From Dirofilaria immitis (taxonomy: Eukaryota; Nematoda; Chromadorea; Rhabditida; Onchocercidae): 64,000 nucleotides of DNA. Both the position numbers and the translations under genes were made by a program. Location: contig JAKNDB010000085.1 in assembly GCA_024305405.1 (NCBI GenBank), forward strand, positions 1,561,001 through 1,625,000, in the 5' to 3' direction. Of this stretch, positions 1 through 13,146 are shown piece after piece; the first letter of the stretch is position 1, and each line of letters opens with the position of its first letter. The notes under the pieces are model-generated. The model was not told where the DNA came from and ran no database searches. It saw only the letters and a program-made list of their open reading frames with translations.

Positions 1-20
1 TGGAAGAATAAAAATTTCAG

Positions 21-69
21 ACATACTAATTTTGGAGAAAATGAGCAATCGAACTTTGATAATGATTAG
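21..69 (+). CDS. Possible C-terminal exon of a gene entering from the left edge
   Basis: A TTTCAG-type acceptor ends at base 20. In one frame the following bases read His-Thr-Asn-Phe-Gly-Glu-Asn-Glu-Gln-Ser-Asn-Phe-Asp-Asn-Asp and then TAG at 67-69, a polar, acidic tail typical of a protein C-terminus. One leading base would complete a split codon. The rest of the gene lies outside the window, so the product is unknown. Another frame from the same acceptor is open for about 40 codons with a hydrophobic, arginine-rich translation, so the call is weak. Confidence 0.3.
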
Positions 70-2921
70 GAAATCAAGATATTCTCGGCGATTTTTTCTC
101 CTTTTTCTTCAAATTTTTCATCTTGTTAATTATATCTAGATTAATAGACGTATTTCTATCTACTAGATAAATGATATTTATGAGATGATAACATTTCCAC
201 TGCATAATACCTTGCTCAGCTTTAATTCCAGCTTATTCTATCTATGGCTTTGATGCTCTCTACTTAACACTCTTTTATCTGGGTTAATTATTGCAATCAC
301 CACTTTTTTATTCTAGATCTTATAATTTCTGCAGTACAAGGTTCTGTAATTTCAAAATGGCAATATGTCTGTGTAAACTGTATCCATTCTATTCATCAAA
401 TTTGTTCATTACGTTGGTAAACAAATATTTTAGAGATGCTAACAGCAATGATATTGAGGGATTCGAACTTTAAATGAATCATTTTACATTTCAGTATAAC
501 CGCACATAGCAAAAGGATTTTGTATTATCCTTATAAAGGAACGGTAAAAACGTTTTAACTTTCCACAAATCAGCTAAATTTTCGAGCACTCTATCGCTTA
601 AAATTTGCATGAATACATTCATTTTACTAAATGAGTTATCAGATTCGTTTTTAATAAGTTAGGGTTATGACACTAACGAAAAGACAATTTTGAATTATGC
701 AAATGATATTTGTAATTCAGATATATTTTTAGGTGAAATTTAAAATAATAAATTCATTACTCTTTCTACTGATTTTTAGTTTTCCTGTTTTCCCATAATT
801 TTATTTGTATGCAAACTGTGGCGTGGGTTTTCTTTCACGAAACGGACTTGCGAACGCGAGGTATACTTAAAGCATAAGCGATTTTGAGTGTTTCAAAAGC
901 TCCGAAAAAAATCCAGGAGAATATTGTTGTATGCTGACAAATAATCTCATCTATTAACATTTTAAGAAATATTGAGCGATGATAGCCGTCGGTTCGCGTT
1001 TTGCTCTTTCCCATAATCCTGTTTTTACTGGCGTATTCACGATTAGATTATTGATTGAAAGCTCGTTTCCTTAAATAATCGATAATTCTACTATCATTAC
1101 CAGCGATGTATTCTGATCTTAGTGGATTTCTTCTTTTCATTTTTTCCAAATATGCATTGAATTTAATAGTATTTTCTACAAGTTTACAAGTTTTCAAATG
1201 AAGTTAGATCTAAAGTTACTCTTAGATTCTGGAAAAATTCAACAGCATCAGAAGATGAGATTTAAAAAATGCGAGAAAGATAGAAAAGAAAAAATGAAGT
1301 TGTCTTTAACTGTTAGGATATAATTTTATTTTAATTCATATTTTGTCTTCTTTGTTATATAGTGAATTCTGGATGTTTTTTCTTTTAATTTATTTTTATT
1401 AATGAGAAATGAGAGTGAAGCAGTAGTTGACTTTCATATATTATTTTTATGACATTTTAATTAAAATGAAAGAATAAAGATACATATGAAAAATACATGT
1501 GATTTTGGACTCAAATGCAAAATACAAAAGTATTTTTCTATATATCCTATATAAATATATATATATATTCTCACTAATATGTGTGTATAATATTGGGCAA
1601 GCTAAAGGCAAGTAATATATACTTCATGCTTATTTGCCTATTGTAATTTAAATTTCTTTTGCATTTTATCATCTAACTGTAGTAAAAATGGATAATTATA
1701 GGAAATGAGCAACAGGCTGTGCTACTATGAAATAAAAATTGGTGATCCGTGCTAGTGTTTTTATTGAATTGTTAAGAAAATTTACATGCTGTTGCCTTAT
1801 ACTTCATTTAATTTTTTACATTATAAATATATATTAGTGTGTTATTATGTTATTTGTTTCACTAATAGCTTTTATGTTTTTGTTTAACATACTAACATTT
1901 CATTAATAATTGAAATAATCCAAGAAATCGATATCCAAATTAAGGCAGTTAGTTGTTAGTTATATGTTTCATTTGATCATTTTTTACTAGCATATCTGTG
2001 CTTTATTTGTTCATTTGTTATGTTGAATTGCAATCGATGTTATTATCATTTTATCATATTTTATTAACAATATTTGTTCATCAGATTGAACTTTGCTTGT
2101 TTTACAACCCCTTCGCTGTACCGTAAAATCGATTTCCATTTCTTCATATTCCGAATGTTTCTTTTGTCTTTTATTTTTTTATCACCGGAAATCATTTCTT
2201 GTTACATATTATTTCATTTTAATCAATTTTATCTTATTTTTTTTTGTTTACTGTTTTGAATGATTATCCGATGGATTTTTTTTGACATAAAACATTTTTA
2301 TCCTAAAGATAGTTCGTAATAGTTGCGGACTATGATAGCATGAACACTGATCCATAAAATTGTTGGAAATCTTTCGTGTTTATATGTTCGTTTAGAAATT
2401 TCAATTTTCAACGCCTTCTTTGTGTAATTCTAAAATTATGTTTTAGAATTAACTATGATATAGTGTACAAATCAATATTTGTTAATTTGACTGATCAGTG
2501 GTGATTGTATAACAAGTAAGTTAAGTGCAGATTTATTACAGAGAACTATATGGTTTTATAATAATAATTCATTAGATAAAAGTTTAAATAACGGCACGAG
2601 TAAAACTCTATCCTTAATATTACGTTTTATAAATTGAAAGGAATTTACGGTGAACAAAATGCATACATATATATAATCTACGAACAATTTCTATTATTTT
2701 TGTATACAAAAAAACGCAAATTACTAATTAGATTTTTGGGAGTAAGAAAAGTAACGAGAATTTATCGATATTTTCAATAAGAAGGATACAGAAATTCAAA
2801 TTAAAATTTGGATTGAATTAATCATAAAAAATGCAAAGTACTAATACGAATTACAAAGAATTGAAATTATAATAATTTTTGGAATTATGATAAAAGTTTG
2901 CCGATATTTTTTATATTGCAT
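70..2921. other. Intergenic, no gene seen
   Basis: AT-rich sequence with slightly higher GC around 820-1130. Short open frames occur (for example 291-473 and 2074-2259 on +), but none has paired splice sites or a protein-like composition. The last part holds the 3' flank of the annexin gene on the minus strand. No RNA gene was recognised. Confidence 0.5.
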
Positions 2922-5900
2922 TTAGTTGCCGTGAACAAGTGCGATAAGGCCATCTTTATATGCTCCCGAACAGTCACCCTTAATGAATGATTCCAAAGTC
3001 TTATTATATTTTCGTTGAAATTCTTGTCGTATATCGGCTAGATCAATCTCCGAACGTGTAACAATAGCACGAATCAAATCGTTATCGCGTGTACCAAGTC
3101 CCTAAATTTTTGTAAAATTTTTTTAAAAGAAGCTCATGCAAATGATCATTTTTCTCCCACAATATGATTTCTTTTTATCAATAAAATAATCATAATAACT
3201 TACCACCATGCTATTATAGAGTAAAGTAGCAAAATAAGCTGGCTTATTTTGTATACATGCAACAATAGCCAATAATCCATCCTTAATATCACCACTAAAT
3301 TCCGTCTCAATTGCTTTCTCAATCGAATGATTTGTTATCTGAAAAAGAAAAGACTATCATAAATTGCAAAAGTTTATATAATTTTTGATTTCATATATAA
3401 AGTGCATGCAATTTTAAAGAAAAAAAGAACTCAAATTATTTAAAAATTAAACAAATTTAAATTTACATGCAAATTTTACACAATAATATAAGTTTGTAAA
3501 AGGAAGAAAAAAGTCGAATTAAAAAATTTGAAAATATTCTGGTCAGTGAAATTTTTTTCTATCATTTCTAATTTTAATTAGCTAACCTTTTGATATTCCG
3601 CAAAGACAAGTCGTAGTTGTGCGTAATTTTGTGATACTAAAATAGCATTAAAGCATGATTCATCAGTGCCGAGACGTTGTTCACCAGCTTTGTATAATCT
3701 TTTAGCATCCTGAAAATAATGGTTAATACTGTATGTGGGAAAAATTTTCATGATTATAATTAATGAAAAAAGGTAAACAAAAAGTTTTAAATTACTGTAA
3801 GAAATTAAGTTTTATTACTCAAAAAATTATCAACGGTTTTTTCTTTTTTTGAAACATTAAACAGCTATCTATTTTTATAATTATATTGATTTTAATCTTT
3901 TTTTGTTGAACCTATTTATTTATCTTTAAATTTTAAACCGGAAAGTAATTTATAAAAATTTTTTCTAATTTGAAAAGATTATAATTTTAATATTTGAAAT
4001 TTGATATGAAATGATAATATGATGCTGATAATAAGATTGATAATACATTTAGCAAATATATCATCTATTATTATGATGTAATTTTTAAAAATTTTATTTA
4101 ATAATTTAATATCAAATTATATGTTTTGAATTACTCTACTACAAGTAATATTTAAATTATACATTTCGGATTAACAATATCATATATATAAGTAATTTAT
4201 TTCATAAAGCTTACCTGATTAGCACGTAATGGATTAGTTTCCATACTTTCATCACGTCCTGCATTACACAACGATACCAGTAATCGTTTAAAATGTCCAC
4301 TTGTTTCACCAATTAAATCATTCTCCAAACTTGAATTATACATTTGTTGATAAACGTTACGTAACTCAATAATTTGAGCATTCGTTCGTGAACACATAAT
4401 TTCGATTAATACTGATTCATTTGTACCCAAACCCTAGAATTTTTTCATTTTAATTTATATAAAAGATTTAATTTAATAATTATAATAAAATTTGAATATT
4501 ATAATGAATATGAATTTATGATATATATTACGTATATATATGCTATCATATCTTACACATTAAATAAAAAAGTATTCAGAAATGTAAATTTCAAATATTA
4601 AAGTAATCAAGTATCGAAATGGATGAATAACTAAATATTTAATATTTAAATAAGCAAACATTAAAATATCTTCAATAATTGAACAATGCGTCGTTTCTTC
4701 ACAAATTCAAATATATGAATGAATAAGTAAACAATCAAATATTTGAATAAATGATTTGTTAAATGAATCAAATATAATTTCATTTTCAATTTTGAAATTA
4801 ATTAAAATTTATAGTCTATTTATGAATATATTGATAAAGCTAACGATGTCTAAGAAAGGAGAAAAAAATATGATAATAAATTTAAAAAAAAAGGAAAAAA
4901 ATAAAATTTCTTTTAAATCCATACATCCATAGCTTTGTGAAGTTGTTGTGCATCATAACGTGCTGGTGGTTCCATAAGTGCCAATATTAAATCTTCAAAA
5001 TCACCTGATAACTCACTTTTTAAATCATTTATGAGATCTTTACCATACAACGTCTTATAGGCAGCCGCAATTTGTTGTCGCTAAAATTTCAAAAAGAAAG
5101 AAAAAACATTAAAAATTGAAATTTGAAATAACAAAGAAAATAATATTGGATAATTAAAAATTATATCTAAAAAAAATAAATACATAAAATACATGCGATT
5201 CATACAAATAATAAATGCTAAATTAATTTTTCTTTTTTATTTTATCAAAATGCGTCATAAATATCTCAAAAAAAAATGGAAAAGTTGGATTTACTATTTA
5301 TAAAATAATTAAAAATTAAATTGAATTTTTAAAGTTTAGAATTAAAAGAAAAAAAGAAACCTGAAAATTAACTCTACCACAAAGTACAAGCATAACTTTA
5401 TTTTTATCACAACCAAAACCTTTCATTGCTTTACGCAATGTTTCAGCATCAGCATTTGCATTAAAAGGTTGATACGGATGTAACGATGGTGTTCCTTTCA
5501 TATCTGAAAATATTCAAAGAAAAAAAAAGGATTCAAAAATCAAAGGGTTAAGATAACGCGATTGTATATATCATTTCTTCGCTTGCAAATAATGTTATTA
5601 GATAAGAAATATTAACGAGACAATTTATAACCATACTATTTCTTATAATTCCACGAATCACATAGGAATTACACATTTCAATGATCAATAAATTCACGAT
5701 TTATGATTCTGACGATCAACACTGCAATAATCAACGAACTCAAAAATCAAACTTCAATAATCATTTAAACAATCAACATTTTAAAAATCAAAAACTTCAT
5801 AACTTAAATACACACGCTTAATTCAAATAATTTCACATATCATACGTAGACTGTCTCATATCTATTTTAAGCATCAAATCACTGATTCGAAAAAAAATTG

Positions 5901-8900
5901 AAGCAAAAAAAGTCGTTCAAAATTAAACTTTTGATCAGACAGAAAGTTTTAAATTATAATTTAGACGGTAAGAACGATGATCGTTCTTTATTTGCTAACA
6001 TTCTATCAATAAATTAACTATTGCAATGATCAACTATAGATTTTTTTATTTTATTGATTAAAGTTCGATACGACTTTTGATAAAAGTTTGATAAAAAAAG
6101 AGTAATCAAGATCGGAACATACGATATTAGATATCCGAAATAAATATAAAGGGAAACAAAATTATATAAGCAAATTTATCGGTAAAAATTTTTTTATTTT
6201 TTAATGAGAATTTATATTCCAAAAGGAAAAACGAAAACTCTGAAAACGAATAATAATAGTGAATGAGAAAAATATAAAGAATAAAATAAGAAATATTGAT
6301 CTTTTATAAAAATGATAATAATAAAATTGCTAGATGAGAAATGAAAAATAAAAAGAGATGAAATGAAAAAAGACCAAATATTGTTGATAACGATGATAAT
6401 AATAATAATGATGACAATGATAATTAATATAAATATGTACTATTACATCACAGTGATATGTCCTGATTTCAAAATATGATTCATCGTATGGTAGATTATT
6501 GTTTACTTAAAATATTATGTTATGTTATTTCAACAAAAACAATATTAATCAATTTAGCAATAGTATTATTTTGAAAATTTTTTCTTTTGAATATTTTTAA
6601 AGCATTAGAAAATAATTATATCTCCTTTTTTTATCGAATTCATAATTTTTTTCAATTTATTAACGAAAAGGAAAAGTTAAGAAACAAACTTTTCACTTTC
6701 CTATTTTTCTATTCTTTAATCTGCATTTTTTCTCGTCAATTGCTAAATTGATTAGATATTTGATTTTGGTCAATACTTGATTCTTGATTGGTCAATACTC
6801 GATTTTTTCCAAATTTTAATTTATCTTTTTAATTTAAATTATAGGAAAATCTGCTGCATTTTACGAAACAATTAAATTATATTATTTTTAATTTCGTTAT
6901 TAGTAAATAATTTCGATAATTATTTTAATAAATTATTTCAATAATAAAATTTATCTTCCCAATTTTTTAATCGAAAAATATAATTTTTTTATAGAAAAAA
7001 AGAAATATTTTTCATCATTCAATTTTCTCTTTTTAATTTCTTAATCAATATTTTTGATTAAAATAAGAAAAATGATAATAATGCATGATAAAGAATGGCA
7101 TAACGTCAAATGTAGGAATAAAAATTGATAAAGAGAAACTATTCTCTTATCATATAATACAGATATAAATTGCATAACCATATTCAAATATCATGATTAC
7201 AAGTACATAATTATAGTATATTAGAACAAATATAGACATTTATGATGAAATGTTGGAATATTATAAATAAATTATTCGAATCTTTTTTTAATTTTTAGTT
7301 TTTCCAAAATAAGTTTTTGTTAGAGAATAACAGAAAAAAAAAGGAAAAATATTTTAAACAATCAATAAATTATCCATTTGTTAGGCAATAAAATAACCAC
7401 TCGAAAAGGTAACAAATATTTATGAGAAACTTCAAAATGAATAAATAATATCAAAGCTATCAATAATAGTGCTTCTCATATATATATATATATACAATGA
7501 TAATCAATTTTTCAAAATTCAAAAAAAATCAATCGATATTGAAATTATTTTATACATATTAAATGAAAAGAAAAAACTTATTTAGGAATTATAAAATATC
7601 TTATTTAATAAATAATATTTACAACGATTGCTTGTTTTTTACAACTTTAAAGTTGAATGATTCATAATTGTCTTAAAATAATATATCGATTGATTCTTTC
7701 TTTTCCACTTTTTTTTCGAAAGAAAGAGAAGAAAAGATAGAGTTGAATTGTTCTTGAGAGAATGAAGAAGAAAATTTTAAATAAAAATATATCATTTAGT
7801 TTCGCTAAAAATATTGCAAATTATTTGACACTAATTGATCAATCGTTGTCAAGCATATAAACAAACTTGAAAGGTCATGTAATTATTTACCACTCACCAT
7901 TCTCAAGGTCATATTAACCTGACATGAAATAAAATTGATATTTTGCATTATTCATACTATCAAACGGTGAAATTAATTAATTGAAATCTTTATCAAATAT
8001 TTGATAGTCTAATTCTTTACATCTATTCAAAGGTGCTTTTTTCGTTTATAAAAATTTTATTTTCATTAATAAAAATATTCTAATTTATATCATCTACTAT
8101 CACTATTATCATCATTCATATTTCTTCTAGTTTTTTTGTTTTACTATTCCCTCCCTACCCCCAAAAATGATTATTTTATCAAATCACAATGAAATATTGA
8201 ATGAACGAAAAAAAAAAGTAACACAAATGATGACAAATTGAAGCAATAGAGAAGAAAGAGTATAGTAAATGTAAAATTGAATTTTGAATTGTGAAAAATG
8301 AAAAAAAAGTAACAAAAGAGATGAAGAAGAAATGAGAAAGAATTCAATTTAAACTAAAGGATATGCGAAAAGTGGAAGGAAAAAAGAAATTGATTTTATA
8401 AAAAGAGAAGAAGAAATGAAGAGGGAATTATTTAATGTTATAATAAAATGAAAATAATCAAATTACTCTTAAATAAAAAGATAAAAGTTGTAAATAATTT
8501 AAAAAATATAAAATTGCATTGATAAATAAAATGATAATGATAAAGATGATAATGATGACGACAATGATGACAATAATGATGACGATGATGATGATAATGA
8601 TGATAGTGATAATGATGATGATGATGATGATAATGATGATGATGATGATGATGATGATAATGATGATAAGAGAAATGAAAAAAATATCAAGAATAATTAA
8701 ATTTATCTATATATATATATATATATGCGGCTTATCAAATATTTCTCTAATTACATTATACCTCGTCAATATCAATATTTATTGCATTTTATGCATAGAA
8801 TCCAATTTGAAGATAATATAATGTAATTAGAAATATTAAAATTTATGTGAATAAATCACAAAATGTGGTAGGAAAATAGCTTGTCAACATTTACGATTAT

Positions 8901-11592
8901 AGCGTTATCAGAAGAATTAGATTTAATTTGATAAAATCAAGGGATATTTCAGCATTAAAATCGATCTAGGTATTATAAACATAAATTTGCATATAAAATA
9001 AAAGTTTTAAAGTCGAATGAATATTGCAAATACGAATTATTCTGATAATGAGAAATAAAAGTTTGATTTTAGCTTTAATTATCAGAAAAGCGAAAAAAAA
9101 CTTCCATTTTTAATATGAATAATATTAATGTTTCTAAGATTTGAGAAAATGATAGAAATAATACCTAAAATTATACGACCATAGTATGTTATATTTATAT
9201 ATTTAGGATATCACATATGATGCTTAATTCCTTGAAGAATTATCTATAATTTAAACCAAAACAGTAAATTTTATGAAAGGATCCTACGGGAAATTACGAA
9301 AAATATGAACAAGATGATATTGAGGAAAGCTTACTGCGGCTCATTTGGCCTAATCCAAGTCCTTGATACGTATTGTTGATAGACTGATGTGGATACTGGG
9401 GTTGCTGCGGATAACTTGTTCGTTGATTGGTGTAACCGCCTTGCTGATTTGGATAGCCTCCTTGTTCACCTGGATAGCCCCCTGTTGACCTGGATAGACC
9501 CCTTGCTGACCTGGATAACCTCCTTGCTGGCCTGGATAGCTCCCTTGCTGGCCTGGATAACGTCCTTGCTGGCTTGGATAACCTCCTTGCTGGCCTAGAT
9601 AACTTCCCTGTTGGCCAGGATAATCTCCCTGCAGGTTTACCCAGCCCACTTCTCGTCGGCCAGAAGAATTGGGATAACTTCCCTGTTGGCCTGGATAATT
9701 TCTTCCTTCACCCGTATAGCCACTTGATTGTTCTAGATAACCAGCTTGCTGATTAGAATGACCACCATAACCTGGAAAATTCATTATTCGTTTATAAATG
9801 CTAAGTCATTCAAATAAAAGAAAAAATAAGTATTATTTAACTGATTTTCTTGATTTAGAAAAATTCTAAATGCGAATTTATTGAAATCAAATAAACAGTG
9901 TTATGATGAAAAAATCAAACGAACAGTGCTATGGAAAAAAATAAACAAATGAAAAAATATAAGGAAAGCTAAAAATGAAGAAAAAATTAGAGAAAACTTT
10001 TAGATAAATTTTTCTACAAAAATTGTATTTGCAAACACTGTTAATAATAAAATGAAGAAAAATTTACTTGAAAAAACAATAAAAAACAGTTTTATTTTTT
10101 CAAATAATAACTTCCTGCAACACATCAATTAACCTGAATAAATTATTTAATTTAAAACAACTCAATTATAAAAACTGCAAAAAAATTATTCGTTTCGAAA
10201 TTATATTTGTTTAATTATTGTAATATTTAAGCGAATATTTTATTTTATTCAGTATTTGGCTTAATTAAAACATAAAACTAAAAATTTAATTATATTAAAC
10301 AAGAAATAAAATGCAAGCGAAAATCCAAATTTATTTATATGATAAGATTAAAGCTAGAAAAAAGAACTTATTTATTTAAAGAAAAATATCGCTATTCCAT
10401 TCATTAGCTATAATGTCATTTAATTCCTATTCACTTATTTTGTAAATGAATATATCAAGAAATATTTATATCATTACACAACTTTATTATAACTAATTAA
10501 TCAAATATGATAAATAATTATTGAGAGAAATGGAAATGGTTTCTGTGGAAAAATTATATACCTGATTGTTGCTGTCTATCGTTACTGTTTCTGTTATCAT
10601 CTGGTTGCAAATTTTGTATACCCTGAAAATTGAAGTAGGATTTGAATCTTTTAAGATGTAGTAATTAAATTATTGTTACGTGTTTCTAAAAATTTAAATC
10701 CAGCAAAATTTGTCGTTTAATTTTGGACTCCATACAAATTAAAATGTTAGCGTTTTATATTAAAATTTTTTTCTTTAAATCATTTAAATAAAATAAACGG
10801 ATTCAAATTTTTCGAAATTTTGTCAACCATATTGATAAATAATAAATAGCAAAAGGAAGAGATAAAAATATATAGCAAATTTGGATTTGTAATTTCGCAA
10901 TGTTTGTCTTTAAATTGTTAATTATTAAAAATAATAATAAATGAATGAGAAAGAAATTGTAATTTGATAAATCCCCAATTAATAAGTCTGTTATTTAAAG
11001 TAAAGCAAATTATCAGAAGGCCAAAGAATAGTATTGATAATCTCCGAAAAGTACTTTTTTCAACACGGGATTTCTTATAAATAAAAATCTATCTTGCTCC
11101 AATAAATTTCTTGCGTAAACAAATAAAGCAAAATTTCGCTTTTCTCCATCTAAAGATTTTTTTCTTTCCAAGATATTGGTTAATCAGAATTGTTTACTTT
11201 TTCATTTTAATAATAAATTCATTTCATTAGAACAACCAACTTATAGTTATCAAGTTAAACTAACATGAATGGATTTTAGTCTCAGAACAATAACAAATTT
11301 ATTGCTATCATTATCAGTATTTAACAATTAACATAGCTGGATAATCGACCAGTGTTACCAATTAATAACTACCGATATTATTAGTTAATATTAAAGACTA
11401 TCAAAATATGTTATTAATTGCTTTTAACTAATAAAAAAGCTCGCTGTTGCTAAAATAATTTAGATTTATATATTGAAAATATTTGAATATTAACTTGAAT
11501 TCTTACCTTAAATATCTATGAAAAAAAATTTTTTAACTTACTTTCGTTACTTCATTGAGAATAGTACCAAAAATATGTGATTTAAGCGGCAT
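2922..11592 (-). CDS. Annexin with long GYPGQQ-type N-terminal tail
   Basis: A calcium-dependent phospholipid-binding annexin. Exons (minus strand, 5' to 3'): 11592-11542, 10622-10562, 9771-9335, 5503-5361, 5080-4925, 4433-4215, 3709-3587, 3338-3204, 3101-2922. All junctions are GT-AG and phases agree if one base is added in exon 3, giving about 501 residues. Exon 1 begins [17 protein letters not shown]; a TTTCAG acceptor at about 11635 may be the spliced-leader site. Residues about 38-180 are low-complexity Gly-Tyr-Pro-Gln repeats (GYPGQQG units), like the tails of annexins A7 and A11. The C-terminal part carries four annexin repeats with calcium-site cores GFGC, GLGT, RLGT and GLGT, each followed by a downstream acidic cap. 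Repeat IV reads [20 protein letters not shown], near-canonical for the family. Likely a cytosolic membrane-binding or trafficking protein. Odd: a run of five C at 9478-9482 where six are needed to stay in frame. Family certain; orthology to a named annexin is not decided. Confidence 0.95.
5504..9334 (-). other. Large annexin intron 3 (3.8 kb)
   Basis: An intron between the repeat-tail exon and the first annexin-repeat exon. It begins GTAAGC and ends TTTTCAG, and both sides split the codon after base 1. It contains A-rich and T-rich runs, a short (TA)n near 7480 and the ATG/GAT microsatellite at 8530-8668. No nested gene is supported; the 63- and 100-codon open frames at 8499-8821 are translations of that microsatellite. 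Confidence 0.7.
8530..8668. repeat. (GAT)n/(ATG)n imperfect microsatellite
   Basis: About 140 bases of imperfect GAT triplets interrupted by AAT and GAC, inside annexin intron 3. It gives false Met-rich (+) and Ser-rich (-) open frames. Confidence 0.9.
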
Positions 11593-11879
11593 TATTCTTG
11601 TTATTATTGGTAGCCGATTTGCAATAAGATTGAACTGAAATATATTAAGATTTAACTCATTAAATATATGAAATTATTCGTTATTTATCTCCCGCTACGT
11701 AATAAACAGCGTGCGAATCCACTTAAGTCTCCGGAACATTACCAAAGATAAAGTTCAAAGATACCAATCTCAAACTAGGATAATTAAATTTCTAACATGA
11801 TAAGTTTTTCTAACACGACAACAAACTCAACGATTAAAATTTTGACAAGTCAAATTAATGATGGTAACAGTATGAAAAA

Positions 11880-11906
11880 GACAGTATCAATATAATTGAT
11901 ACTGTC
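11880..11906. repeat. Perfect 12-bp inverted repeat with 3-base loop
   Basis: GACAGTATCAAT, then ATA, then ATTGATACTGTC: a perfect palindromic hairpin about 290 bases upstream of the annexin start. Function unknown. It could be a regulatory or structured-RNA element or a transposon remnant. Confidence 0.8.
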
Positions 11907-12755
11907 CCATCCATGTGACCTCTGTAGCACATCTTTCGAAAATAATTTTGATGCTCAGAATCCTCAGGATCCGCATAGTTCAGAGGCCAGTTCTGAGATC
12001 ACAAGAGTCATCACATTTATTTGGAGCACATAAATATGATTATTAATATGAATTAATTTATAACATCCTAATTGCAAATCAATATGTCTCTAGGACGCAA
12101 TATGTCAATATGTCTCAATATGTCTTTACTAATGAATCTTTACATTTTCTTTTATTAACTTTTTGGCGTTTATTCGCGACATATAAGCCTTTTTTTTGAA
12201 TTTCACTTAACCGTCAATGATGACGTTGATGCCAATGTGTAAATAAGTAGTAAAAAATTGTATGAGTCATCAGAATATGATCTGTTAAATAATGATGATT
12301 CAGAGATACTATTGTCCTACTATTCAAGTTAACATTTCGAAAGGAAATTATTTTTGAAATCTAACACCGATGGAAGTAAAATTTTCTTTACATATTACTA
12401 AATAAGCAGATGTTAAGAAATAACAAATAGCAAAATGCTACAAATTGGGAAACCTTAAAGATATTAAAAATTTAGCATAATTATGATTTTATCCCAACGA
12501 AATCATCATTATTTCCCGAATATCATAATTTCCGGAATCGTTATAAACTTCTCATCCAGCATTATATTTTTTATAATATTTATTAACTCTTTAAAAGGCA
12601 AGTTGCTTCATCGAAAATATTACATACATGAATTAATCGTTAATTTATTAATCTTAAAATATATAAATTAATCGTTAATTCCTCAATTTCTTAAAATATA
12701 TCATCGAAAACTATGAACAAATTATAAATAATCGTTAATTTATTAATCTTAAAGT

Positions 12756-12828
12756 GTATCGTTTTGTGGAAAAAAACATTGCAAATAATGAAATATTATT
12801 GTCAAAACTATCATCCATAAAACGATAC
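12756..12828. repeat. Short inverted repeat, 15-bp arms
   Basis: GTATCGTTTTGTGGA at 12756-12770 pairs with TCCATAAAACGATAC at 12814-12828 (14 of 15 bases). The spacing of about 43 bases suits a hairpin or a tiny inverted-repeat element remnant. Just upstream (12600-12750) the motif AATCGTTAATTTATTAATCTTAAA occurs in two or three partial copies. Confidence 0.6.
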
Positions 12829-13082
12829 CTTATCAAATCTAAAAGACCGAAATATACAAAATTAATGATAAAATTTTCAGAATAAATAAAATACATTTAT
12901 ATAATTAATATTTGAAAAAAAAAACGATCAATTCAAAACGAAAAAAAACGATTGAAAAATCGAAATTATGGCAAAGAAAGGACAAATGGATGAAACATAT
13001 ACGACTAAACAGAAGAAAAGAGTTGTTATAAAACAAACAAATGTTACGATGTTCCTTTTCTTTTTGATAATGTTGCTGTTGT

Positions 13083-13108
13083 TGTTGTCGATGATGATGA
13101 TGATGATA

Positions 13109-13146
<38 letters not shown>
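13083..13146. repeat. (GAT)n microsatellite
   Basis: Nearly pure GAT/ATG triplets that produce false poly-His, poly-Ile and poly-Met open frames on both strands. A second CAT/ATC-rich patch follows at about 13216-13265. Confidence 0.9.

Noticed and set aside
8499..8821. 63- and 100-codon frames on opposite strands
   Set aside because: Both are translations of the GAT/ATG microsatellite inside an annexin intron.
9389..9756. Two plus-strand frames over the annexin tail
   Set aside because: Antisense shadows of the repetitive GYPGQQ coding exon.
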